Shown here: in pieces, positions 16,121 through 23,356 of the stretch | How the letters are laid out: every line of letters begins with the position of its first letter | How positions within the stretch are numbered: position 1 is the first letter of the stretch | From: Streptomyces apocyni | GTDB taxonomy: Bacteria > Actinomycetota > Actinomycetes > Streptomycetales > Streptomycetaceae | Assembly (NCBI RefSeq): GCF_009739465.1 | Contig: NZ_WHOM01000034.1 | Coordinates: 1 to 64,000 of the forward strand | Direction of reading: 5' to 3' | DNA length: 64,000 bases | Position numbers and translations under genes: made by a program | The notes under the pieces: generated by a model | Told to the model about the DNA's origin: nothing | Seen by the model: only the letters and a program-made list of their open reading frames with translations | Databases searched by the model: none

Positions 16121-16351
16121 TCAGGACTGAACCAGGAGGGTTTCCGGGGCCATACCTTCTCGCACCCACGCGATCGCGACCTTCCTGGCGACGGCACGGT
16201 ACAGCATGTCCTCGTCGCCGTCTTCGGATGAAGTTGTTTCAGTCTCCTTATTCAGCAGCATCGTCCGCTCGCGGCCCTTGATATCCGTGTACTTGTAGCG
16301 AACTTGCTGCTCGTCTTCCTGTAGTTTCTCAATCTTGGCGTACAGTGCCAT
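16121..16351 (-). CDS. Candidate cognate immunity protein for the adjacent toxin
   Basis: A 76-aa acidic, soluble protein (MALYAKIEKLQEDEQQVRYK...) with no signal or membrane segment. The ATG lies 2 nt after the toxin stop, and its SD GGGAG is made of the toxin's last two codons, so it is translated by coupling to the toxin. That position, the small size and the low GC are what is expected of a cognate immunity gene. I recall similar small Streptomyces proteins in the same setting but know no characterised member. The role is inferred from context only. Confidence 0.7.
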   Translation of the reverse strand: MALYAKIEKLQEDEQQVRYKYTDIKGRERTMLLNKETETTSSEDGDEDMLYRAVARKVAIAWVREGMAPETLLVQS

Positions 16352-16353
16352 CT

Positions 16354-18666
16354 TTACTCCCAGGCATAGTTTTCCCTTGCGGGAGGTGTCCTGACGCTAC
16401 TCCAGTCGGCGACTTCTGTTGCCGCCGCATGCGCTTCTGCGTAGGTGGAACCGGGGTGAGCTTGGTAGTAGCGGTGTTCGGCGAGCTCGTGCTCCAGTAG
16501 AAGCAGATCAGACTCGGTATGCCTTCCGGACCTCAAGCGAATCCATGCCTCTGCCATGTCGGGGTTCGGATCATAGCGTGCGTGGACAATTCCGCCATCG
16601 ACGGTCGCAAGTGGATGCTCCGCATTGAATACATGGTGCTTGATCTCTTCGATCTCTGCTCGCGAAAATCCCCTTCCCCCATCGATTCGCGGCACGTCAC
16701 CTAGATGCTCTGCCATTGCCGTGGCATCGTCCGTAGTTCGGATCGCATCGTAGGCTTCCTCTGCCCACTCCTCCGATTTCATGTAGCTACGGACGCTGCC
16801 GTTGTCGGGCGGGCGCACTGTCCCACCGTGCTGACCTGGCGCATGGCCGTCCGCGCTCCCCGTACCGCCGTTGGCGCCCGTTGGGCCGCCGTGGCTTCCG
16901 CTGTTCGCGCCATCTCCGTAGTCACCCGGGCTGTCGCTATGTGGACCGACCGTACCGTCGCTGTCCCCACGTGGGCCGACAGGCGGTTCCTGGTTCGCGG
17001 ACGGCCCCCGTGTCAGGTCATCGGTGCTGGCACCGGGGAGGTTGCCGCTTGTCCGACCGGCGTCGTCACCGGTCCGGCCAAGACCTCCGCCGCCCGGACC
17101 ATTCGCACGGCCGGGCAGCGTGTCCGGCGCGCTGCCGCCCGAAAGGCCGTGGCTTGCGGTAGGGCCGCGGCCTCCCGGCAGGTTGTCGTCCAAGGCGCCG
17201 CCGCGCACGTTGTTGGTAAGGCGCCCGGGCAGTCCGTCGCCACCTCGTGCCACGCCTGCCGCGTCGCCGCCGACTTGTGCCCCGACCAACTGCCGGTCGG
17301 GGGCCGCGGCTCGAGTTGCGGCGGAGGGCTCGTGCGGGATGACGGCGCTGCTGATAGTGCCGTCGGTGTGGTGGATTTTGCGGGTTTCGACGTTGTAGTA
17401 GACGACCTTGCCCTCGGGGGTTTCCATGCGGACGGAGTTTTCCGGGGTCACACCCTCCGGGAGTTTCTCGGCCCTGGCGGAGTTCTCGGCGATCCTGTAG
17501 GACGTGTTGGCGAGTTCTACGTAGGTGCCGTTGGTGACTCCCTTCAGGCTTGCCATCACGTCACTGATCTTGACCATGCCGGCGCTCGCGCCCTTGATGA
17601 TGTACGTCGTGGGGTCGACGATCCGGCTCGCCTTGTTCGCCGCCGAGAGCGCCTTGGCTGCCATGGAGGCCTTTCCGGCGGCGCTCGCGCCGGTTCCCAC
17701 GCCGCCCGTGAAGACCGTGGTCAGGACGTTGAAGGTCGTCGCGCCTGCGGCCCGGGCCGGGTTGGTGCCCCACTGGTCCCAGGCGACCATCGCCTTGCCG
17801 GTCTCCTTCATCGCCGTACGCGACTCGCGGAGCCAGGAGGGGAGTTTGTCGTCGGGGGCGGTCAGGTAGGCGGCGCCGAGGCCCGGGGTGAGGGTGATCG
17901 CGAGGCCCGTGCCCAGCTTGCCCAGGCCCTTCCAGGCCTCCCCGGCCGCGTCCCAGCCGTCCGTGCCGACCAGGGTGCCCAGGCCCTTGAAGGTGCCCAC
18001 GACGCCGTCCATGATGAAGCCGTCCCACACCGCACGTTTGATGTAGCGGTGGATCTCCCAGCCTCGGATGGACTCCTGCACCGGGTCGCCCCAGGGGAGG
18101 CCCTTGGCCCCGGCGAGGTCCTCGGCGCGGAAGCCGTACATGCCCTCCCGCTCGGACCCGTCGTTCACCGTCAGCGGGGTTCCGCCGACCAGGGTGACGA
18201 TCTTGGAGTGGCAGGCCCGCTCGGCGGCCGTGAAGGCGTTCCAGGTGGCGGTTACCTCGTTGAGCCGTCGGTTGTTCTCGTCGGTCTTGCCGCCGTCGTC
18301 CTTCCAGTGGGCGTCGTCCGCGATGCTGGCACGGAAGGCGGCCGCCTGTCGGCGTAGCTCCTCGAGTTTCGCGATCAGCGGGCGGATCTCGCTCGCATAG
18401 GTGGCCAGTGCCTTGGAGATCGTCTGGAGTTCGTCGTGGAAGTCCTCGCCGGTGGCCGCCACAGGGGCGGTGGCGGCGAACAACTGCTCCGCCTCGGGCG
18501 CCTGGTAGTAGGCCGACAGTCCGCCGAAGGTCTTGTCCACGCCGGTCCCGGCGTCCCGCATCGCGGTCGCGGACCCGGCCAACTGCTTGATGTTCTGCTC
18601 CAGTTGGGCCAGGTTCCCGGTGAACCTGGGTATCTCTGCTGGGTCGACGGCGTCCTTGCCGCTCAT
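16354..18666 (-). CDS. Polymorphic toxin exported by the type VII system
   Basis: A 770-aa modular protein. Residues 1-150 are helical (AQLEQNIKQLAGSATAMRDA, LEELRRQAAAF) like the WXG100-type export domains of ESX effectors. Residues about 200-345 form a Gly/Ala-rich, partly hydrophobic pre-toxin region (LGTGLAITLTPGLGAAYL). Residues about 445-625 are a Gly/Pro/Ser/Asp linker. Residues 626-770 are a compact C-terminal domain with HHVFNAEHPL, ARYDPNPDMAEAWIRL and LLLEHELAEHRYYQAHPG, rich in His and Glu. That domain should be the toxic tip; I cannot assign an activity. It is not a standard HExxH zincin, as the fifth position of HELAEH is Glu. GC visibly drops over the tip. Its ATG overlaps the preceding stop (ATGA). 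Confidence 0.8.
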   Translation of the reverse strand: MSGKDAVDPAEIPRFTGNLAQLEQNIKQLAGSATAMRDAGTGVDKTFGGLSAYYQAPEAEQLFAATAPVAATGEDFHDELQTISKALATYASEIRPLIAKLEELRRQAAAFRASIADDAHWKDDGGKTDENNRRLNEVTATWNAFTAAERACHSKIVTLVGGTPLTVNDGSEREGMYGFRAEDLAGAKGLPWGDPVQESIRGWEIHRYIKRAVWDGFIMDGVVGTFKGLGTLVGTDGWDAAGEAWKGLGKLGTGLAITLTPGLGAAYLTAPDDKLPSWLRESRTAMKETGKAMVAWDQWGTNPARAAGATTFNVLTTVFTGGVGTGASAAGKASMAAKALSAANKASRIVDPTTYIIKGASAGMVKISDVMASLKGVTNGTYVELANTSYRIAENSARAEKLPEGVTPENSVRMETPEGKVVYYNVETRKIHHTDGTISSAVIPHEPSAATRAAAPDRQLVGAQVGGDAAGVARGGDGLPGRLTNNVRGGALDDNLPGGRGPTASHGLSGGSAPDTLPGRANGPGGGGLGRTGDDAGRTSGNLPGASTDDLTRGPSANQEPPVGPRGDSDGTVGPHSDSPGDYGDGANSGSHGGPTGANGGTGSADGHAPGQHGGTVRPPDNGSVRSYMKSEEWAEEAYDAIRTTDDATAMAEHLGDVPRIDGGRGFSRAEIEEIKHHVFNAEHPLATVDGGIVHARYDPNPDMAEAWIRLRSGRHTESDLLLLEHELAEHRYYQAHPGSTYAEAHAAATEVADWSSVRTPPARENYAWE

Positions 18667-19103
18667 CGGCGGCCCGTCGGCGGTTGCTGGGGACCGAGTT
18701 TGTCGGTCTCGGGCGTGAGCAGGGCGTCGCTCTGGGCCTTCTGGGCCTTCTTGGCCATCTCCTGGCCGCCCTCGTTGTAGGCGTTCATGGCCTTGACCGT
18801 GCCGCTCACGCTGTTCGCGGTCCGCTCTGCCATGAACGTCATCGTCTTCTGGCGCTTTTGCACGTACTCGTTCAGCGCGGCGGCCACCGGCCCAAGCGGC
18901 GCCCCCTCCCGGGGGGTTCCCACGGGCATGGGCCCCTGCACCGGCTGGTACTCGCTGCCCTGCACGACCGTGCCCGCCGACACCGCGGCGTCGGCCAGTT
19001 GCGTCACCATCGCCGAGCCCGCCTTCTCCAGCCGCCCGGCGGCCTCAGCCGTGGTCTTCAGTACCCCCAGAACACCCTGCTGCTTGATGTCCCACCCCGT
19101 CAT
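18663..19103 (-). CDS. DUF6507-like helical protein paired with the toxin
   Basis: A 146-aa soluble, mostly helical protein starting MTGWDIKQQGVLGVLKTTAE. The start and size match a Streptomyces family I know as DUF6507, found beside ESX toxins. It probably acts as the WXG100-like partner or chaperone for secretion of the toxin encoded next, whose ATG overlaps this stop by 4 nt. The pairing role is inferred. Confidence 0.72.
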   Translation of the reverse strand: MTGWDIKQQGVLGVLKTTAEAAGRLEKAGSAMVTQLADAAVSAGTVVQGSEYQPVQGPMPVGTPREGAPLGPVAAALNEYVQKRQKTMTFMAERTANSVSGTVKAMNAYNEGGQEMAKKAQKAQSDALLTPETDKLGPQQPPTGRR

Positions 19104-19164
19104 GCCCCGCGTACCCCTATTCGCCTCTTCGCCGAAACGTTTCCCCGCGCCCTCTGGCGGCTGC

Positions 19165-19479
19165 TCAGCCGATGCCGTCGACTGCGGCCTTGGCCCGCGA
19201 CATGGTCTGCTGCGCGGTGCCGTCGTTCTTCTCCAGCGTCGACTTCAGCAGTCGGATGATGGAGCGGACCTCGTTGGAGGCGCGGTTCCAGCGGAGTTCC
19301 TTGCCGTGGTACTCCTCGGAGACCCCGTCCGCCTGGAAGTCGGCCATCGCCGCCTTCACCTGCCGGTCCCGGTCCGCGATCACCCGTTCCAACTGGCCGA
19401 TCACGGCTTGGATGTTCAGCTGCGCGTCCGAGGACGCGTTGGTGTCGTAACTGTTGCGGTCTGCGCCTGCGTTCGCCAT
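19165..19479 (-). CDS. WXG100/ESAT-6-like secreted protein
   Basis: A 104-aa two-helix hairpin protein of the group NCBI labels pore-forming ESAT-6 family. The turn contains KELRWNRASNEV, where W-N replaces the strict W-x-G. There is no signal peptide, as expected for an ESX substrate, and the C-terminal helix is Ala/Lys-rich. It follows the other small ESX protein by 19 bp in the same direction, so the two should be co-made and dimerise. Confidence 0.82.
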   Translation of the reverse strand: MANAGADRNSYDTNASSDAQLNIQAVIGQLERVIADRDRQVKAAMADFQADGVSEEYHGKELRWNRASNEVRSIIRLLKSTLEKNDGTAQQTMSRAKAAVDGIG

Positions 19480-19498
19480 AACGATGAATCTCCTTGGG

Positions 19499-19831
19499 TC
19501 AGCGGCCGCCGAAGCGGGCGGCGTCGAAGTTCGCGGCGGCCATGCTGGAGCGCGCGTTGTCCGCCGACTCCTGCTGGCCCGAGCCGAACGCCGCGTCCAT
19601 CCCTGACTGGCCGCCCAGCAGTGCTGCCAGCGAACCGTTCAACGCCGCTGTGATTTCATCCGAGTTGTTCTTGAACTGGTCGAAGGCGACCTTGCCCGCT
19701 CCGTTGAAGCGGCCCTCCAACGGCTCCGCCGCCCGGATCAACTGCCGGATCAGCAACCCCAGATCCGTACTCGACCCCTGCGACTGCGACTGCAGACTCG
19801 CCAACACCGTCGCACCCATGTCGAACTTCAT
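19499..19831 (-). CDS. WXG100-family protein, EsxA/EsxB partner
   Basis: A 110-aa protein starting MKFDMGATVLASLQSQ with a central turn GRFNGAGKVAFDQF, where F-N-G stands in for W-x-G, and a C-terminal FDAARFGGR common in Streptomyces ESX proteins. An ATG 18 nt upstream (19849) has an AGGA 7 nt away and cannot be excluded; the inner start fits the family better. It is the first gene of the leftward toxin operon, divergent from the HD-domain gene. Confidence 0.8.
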   Translation of the reverse strand: MKFDMGATVLASLQSQSQGSSTDLGLLIRQLIRAAEPLEGRFNGAGKVAFDQFKNNSDEITAALNGSLAALLGGQSGMDAAFGSGQQESADNARSSMAAANFDAARFGGR

Positions 19832-19958
19832 ACGGCAACCCACCCCCATGTCTCAGTCCTGCGGCGGCACCTAGTCAGTCACACTGTTCGCATGCCGCAC
19901 ATGAGTACCCTACGCAATGAAGCCTAGGTGATTACGCGGGGTGAACTGAGAGGACATC

Positions 19959-20438
19959 GTGGTACAGCTGACCCTGGCCGAGGTCGAGGCCATCGCACGT
20001 GCCGCGCACGCCGGGCAGACCGACAAGGCCGGTCGCGCCTACGCCGAGCACCTGGCGGCCGTGGCCGACGGCGTACGCGCACGGGGCGGGACGGCGGAGC
20101 AGATCGCCGCCGCCTGGCTGCACGACGCTGTGGAGGACGGCGCGTTGAGCGAGGAGTGGCTCGAAGGGGCCGCGCTGTCTCAGCGGACCAAGGACGTCGT
20201 ACGGGCGTTGACCAAGCAGAGCGGGGAGGAACCGCAGGCGTATGCGCGGCGCATTCTCGCGACACCGGGGGCCCTGCTCGTCAAGGAGGCCGACCTCGCG
20301 CACAACGCCGACCCGGCGCGGCTCGCCGCGCTCGACGACGAGCCGACCAGGATGCGGCTCAAGCGGAAGTACGCGGCCATGCGACAGTACCTCGGGCTGC
20401 CGGGCGAGGGCGGCGAGGACGGCGCGGATGGGGAGTAG
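19959..20438 (+). CDS. HD-domain phosphohydrolase-like protein
   Basis: A 159-aa protein with an HD-type metal site: His in ARAAHAGQTDKAG, the His-Asp pair in WLHDAVEDG, and Asp in KEADLAHNADP. This matches RelA/SpoT-hydrolase-like small HD proteins (nucleotide pyrophosphohydrolases), but the substrate is unknown. It begins at a GTG behind GAGAGGA. It leads the rightward ESX operon; whether it serves secretion is unclear. Confidence 0.8.
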   Translation: MVQLTLAEVEAIARAAHAGQTDKAGRAYAEHLAAVADGVRARGGTAEQIAAAWLHDAVEDGALSEEWLEGAALSQRTKDVVRALTKQSGEEPQAYARRILATPGALLVKEADLAHNADPARLAALDDEPTRMRLKRKYAAMRQYLGLPGEGGEDGADGE

Positions 20439-20449
20439 GGGGCACGTAC

Positions 20450-20704
20450 GTGGCGCGGGATTACGACAGCCAGCTCCTGGAGTCCGTGTCGGTACGCCGA
20501 CGCAGACTGCGCGACGCGCTGCTCTTCGGAGCGCAGCGGGCCCGGCGCAGCGCGGACGAGCGGCTCGGGAAGGTGTTCGCCGGGATCGCCATCGCGGCCG
20601 TGCTGTGCGCGGGGTGCGTCGGCTGGTCGTTCGTCCAGGACATGCTGGCCCAGCAGAAGGCTGAGCAGCAGGAGCGCCAACAGCAGCAACAGCAGGTCAA
20701 GTAG
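20450..20704 (+). CDS. Small single-pass membrane protein of the ESX operon
   Basis: An 84-aa product starting at a GTG 11 nt after the previous stop, with AGGGGG 7 nt upstream. It has a basic N-terminal half (RRRRLRDALLFGAQRARRS), one membrane helix (IAIAAVLCAGCVGWSFV) and a Gln-rich tail. No enzyme motif is present. Similar small proteins precede eccD in Streptomyces ESX loci. Confidence 0.75.
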   Translation: MARDYDSQLLESVSVRRRRLRDALLFGAQRARRSADERLGKVFAGIAIAAVLCAGCVGWSFVQDMLAQQKAEQQERQQQQQQVK

Positions 20705-20766
20705 CTGGCATATCAGGTGAATCGGGCCAAAGGGCGTCTCAGTCTCGCGATGATAGGTTCCCGCAA

Positions 20767-22119
20767 GTGGTGAGCACAGTAACGAATTCCCGTGCGCAAC
20801 TGAGCCGGGTGACCCTCGTCGGCGAGCGGCGGCGGGCGGACATCGTGCTGCCGTCGGACGCGCCGATCGGGCAGTTGCTCCCGGACATCCTGCAACTGCT
20901 CGACGACCGGGCGGCGTCCCGCCCCATGACCCGGCAACTGATCACGACGGACGGCTCCGTACTTCCGCACGACAGCACACTCGCCTCCGCCGAGGTCGCG
21001 GACGGCGCGGTACTCCGCCTCGTACGCGCCCACGCCGCGCCCCCGGCCCCCGTCGTGCACGACGTCACCGACGAGGTCGCCGACGACCTCGACCTGCGGG
21101 CCTGGCGCTGGCGGTCCGCCGCGCGCCGGGTGTGCGCGGCGGTGACGACGGTCGTCTTCGCGGTGATCGCGGCACTGCTCGCCCGTGGCGAGTTCGCGCT
21201 CGCATCGGTCGCGGGAGGCCTGCTCGCGGTCACGCTCGTCGTCGCCGCTGTCGGCGCGCTGGTCGCCAAGGTCGGCGGAGGCAACCGAGGGCTTGCCGCC
21301 GCGCTGGTGCTCACTTCCGGGGTGCTCGGCCTGCTCGCCGCCTGGACGGGTGCGGACGCGTACGACTGGTCGGGCGCGGCACGCCTCGCCGCCGTCGCGG
21401 CGGCCCTTTTCCTTACGTTGCTGCTGCTCGGGTTCTTCACGCCGCTGGGCCGGGGCGGGCTCGTCGGTGCCGTGGCGGTCGCCGCGATGACCGGCGTCTG
21501 GGAGGTGGCCGCCGCCGCGCAGTCCGACCCGGCCCGGCTCGGGGCCGCGATGGCCGTGGTGTCCGTCGTGCTCCTCGGGACGCTGCCGCGGCTCGCGCTG
21601 ATGGCCTCCGGGCTCACCGGCATCGACGACCGGCGCTCGGCGGGCAGTTCGGTCAGCCGCCACCAGGTGGGCAACGCGCTGGCCGCGACCCACCGCGGGC
21701 TGGCCCTCGCCACCCTCGTCACGGCCTGCTCCGCGGCGGCGGCGGGGTGGCTGCTCACGCTCGCGGAGCCGACCAGCTGGACGGTGCCGCTCGCGGTGCT
21801 CACAGCGGTGGTGCTGCTGTCCAGGGCGCGAGCGTTCCCGCTGGTCGCCGAGGTGGTGGCGCTGTTCGCCGCCGCCGCAGTGCTGGTGGTGCGGCTGGTC
21901 ATGCTCTGGATGCGGTACGACGACGGGGTCGGGCCGCTCGCCGTACTGTGCGCGGCGGCCGTACTGCCGCTGCTCGTACTGGCGGTCCAGCCGCCCGAAC
22001 ATCTTCGGGTCAGGCTGCGGCGGATCGCCGACCTGGTCGAGTCCATCGGTGTGGTGGGGCTCTTCCCGCTCGCCGTCGGCGTCTTCGGCGTGTACGGGCA
22101 GCTGCTCGACACGTTTTGA
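20767..22119 (+). CDS. eccD: Type VII secretion integral membrane protein EccD
   Basis: A 450-aa protein with a ubiquitin-like YukD domain at residues about 10-90 (VTLVGERRRADIVLPSDAPIG) followed by about 11 membrane helices, the EccD architecture. EccD forms the vestibule of the ESX membrane complex with EccB, EccC and EccE. It starts at one of two adjacent GTG codons. It lies 62 bp after the small membrane protein gene and 66 bp before the ATPase gene, all same strand. Confidence 0.9.
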   Translation: MVSTVTNSRAQLSRVTLVGERRRADIVLPSDAPIGQLLPDILQLLDDRAASRPMTRQLITTDGSVLPHDSTLASAEVADGAVLRLVRAHAAPPAPVVHDVTDEVADDLDLRAWRWRSAARRVCAAVTTVVFAVIAALLARGEFALASVAGGLLAVTLVVAAVGALVAKVGGGNRGLAAALVLTSGVLGLLAAWTGADAYDWSGAARLAAVAAALFLTLLLLGFFTPLGRGGLVGAVAVAAMTGVWEVAAAAQSDPARLGAAMAVVSVVLLGTLPRLALMASGLTGIDDRRSAGSSVSRHQVGNALAATHRGLALATLVTACSAAAAGWLLTLAEPTSWTVPLAVLTAVVLLSRARAFPLVAEVVALFAAAAVLVVRLVMLWMRYDDGVGPLAVLCAAAVLPLLVLAVQPPEHLRVRLRRIADLVESIGVVGLFPLAVGVFGVYGQLLDTF

Positions 22120-22185
22120 GCGCGCCCCTAGAAGCCTTGGCCCCTGGGCCGCTTGGGCCCTTCGAAGCAGGGAGTAGGACGGGAC

Positions 22186-23304
22186 ATGCCGAACGGCGAC
22201 AACTGGCAGGGTGACGTCCTGCGCGACCTGACGGGGGCGACGGCGCAGGGCGCGATACCCGTGACACCCACGGCACTGCCCGCCCCCGCACCCGCGCAGA
22301 CGACCGCAGAGGCACCCCGTACCCGCGCCCCCGCAATCGAGGCCGGCCCACCCGCCCCGATCGCCCCCGCCACTCCCCACCCCACCCCCAACTCCCGCCC
22401 CACCCTGCCCCCCGCCCTCACCGCCACCGCCCGCAAGCCCCGCCACGGCGAGCCGCTCGTCACCCGAACCCTGCGAGCCCTGCGGCGAACCGTTTCCTCG
22501 TCCGCCGCCCGCGAGGTCGCCGAAGCGTCGAGCGTCGCCGAAGCGCTCCAGCAGCCCGTCACGACCGGGCGGCAGATCGCCGTCACCTCCATCAGAGGCG
22601 GCGCGGGCAAGTCCACCGTCGCCGCCCTGCTCGGCACCACCTACGCGCACTACCGGCACGACCCGGTCCTGCTCGTCGAGGCCGACCCCGCGCTCGGCAC
22701 GCTGCCGCTCAGGCTCGGCGCCGACGCCCTGCGCTGGACGACCGCCGACGTCGCCGCCATCGTCGAGCCGCAGATGTCCCTGCTCGACATCACCGGCTAC
22801 CTGGTCCAACTCCCCGACAACGCCTGGCTGCTGCCCGGTAGCCAGGGCCGTGTCGGCGCGATGCTCGACACAAAGGCGTACGAAAAGGTCATGGTGTCGC
22901 TGCGTCGCTACTTCGGGATCACCGTCGTGGACTGCGAGACCCTGCCCGCCGAAGTGGCCCGTACCGCCCTGTCCGCCTCCCAGGCCCGCGTCCTGGTCGC
23001 GCCCGCCACCCTGGAGGGCGTGGCCAGCACCCATTCCGTACTGGAGTGGATGACCGGACTGCCCCCGCACATCGTCGCCGGAACGGTCGTCGTGCTCACC
23101 CAGTCCGTGCCGCACGGCGGCGTCGACCTGGACAAGGCCGCCGGGCAGCTACGCGACACCGGCGCGAGCGTCCAACTCCTCCCGTACGACCGGCATCTGG
23201 CCGCCGGTGGCGCGATCAGCACGGACCGCTTGGCGCACTCCACCCGCACAGCGGCCACCCGCATCGCCGCCGAGGCACTCCAACTCTCCCAGCGACGACG
23301 CTGA
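22186..23304 (+). CDS. MinD/ParA-like ATPase of the ESX locus (EspI-like)
   Basis: A 372-aa protein. Residues 1-100 are Pro/Ala/Thr-rich and disordered; residues about 130-370 form a MinD-type ATPase with deviant P-loop SIRGGAGKST (about 135-144) and switch region VLLVEADPALG. Mycobacterial EspI has the same Pro-rich plus ATPase plan and regulates ESX-1 activity, so a similar regulatory role is likely. ATG 22186, with GGAG and GGAC upstream, gives the conserved start MPNGDNWQGDVLRDL. Confidence 0.85.
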   Translation: MPNGDNWQGDVLRDLTGATAQGAIPVTPTALPAPAPAQTTAEAPRTRAPAIEAGPPAPIAPATPHPTPNSRPTLPPALTATARKPRHGEPLVTRTLRALRRTVSSSAAREVAEASSVAEALQQPVTTGRQIAVTSIRGGAGKSTVAALLGTTYAHYRHDPVLLVEADPALGTLPLRLGADALRWTTADVAAIVEPQMSLLDITGYLVQLPDNAWLLPGSQGRVGAMLDTKAYEKVMVSLRRYFGITVVDCETLPAEVARTALSASQARVLVAPATLEGVASTHSVLEWMTGLPPHIVAGTVVVLTQSVPHGGVDLDKAAGQLRDTGASVQLLPYDRHLAAGGAISTDRLAHSTRTAATRIAAEALQLSQRRR

Positions 23305-23317
23305 GCGACCGAGACCC

Positions 23318-23356
23318 GACAGCGACAGTGACAGCGACAGTGACAGCGACATCGAC
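23318..23356 (+). repeat. Hexanucleotide repeat just upstream of the eccC start
   Basis: GACAGC and GACAGT alternate for five units, followed by GACATC-GAC and then the eccC ATG. The repeat fills the place where an SD should be, and none is present. Confidence 0.85.

Noticed and set aside
16450..16500. HExxH zinc-protease motif in the toxin tip
   Set aside because: The sequence is HELAEH: the fifth position is Glu, and the second His is one residue too far, so it is not the standard motif.
16705..18357. 550-codon frame opposite the toxin
   Set aside because: Low-complexity antisense translation; the toxin frame has coupled starts on both sides.
20713..23115. 800-codon open frame opposite eccD and the MinD-like gene
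   Set aside because: Antisense shadow with Gln/His/Arg-rich low-complexity translation.
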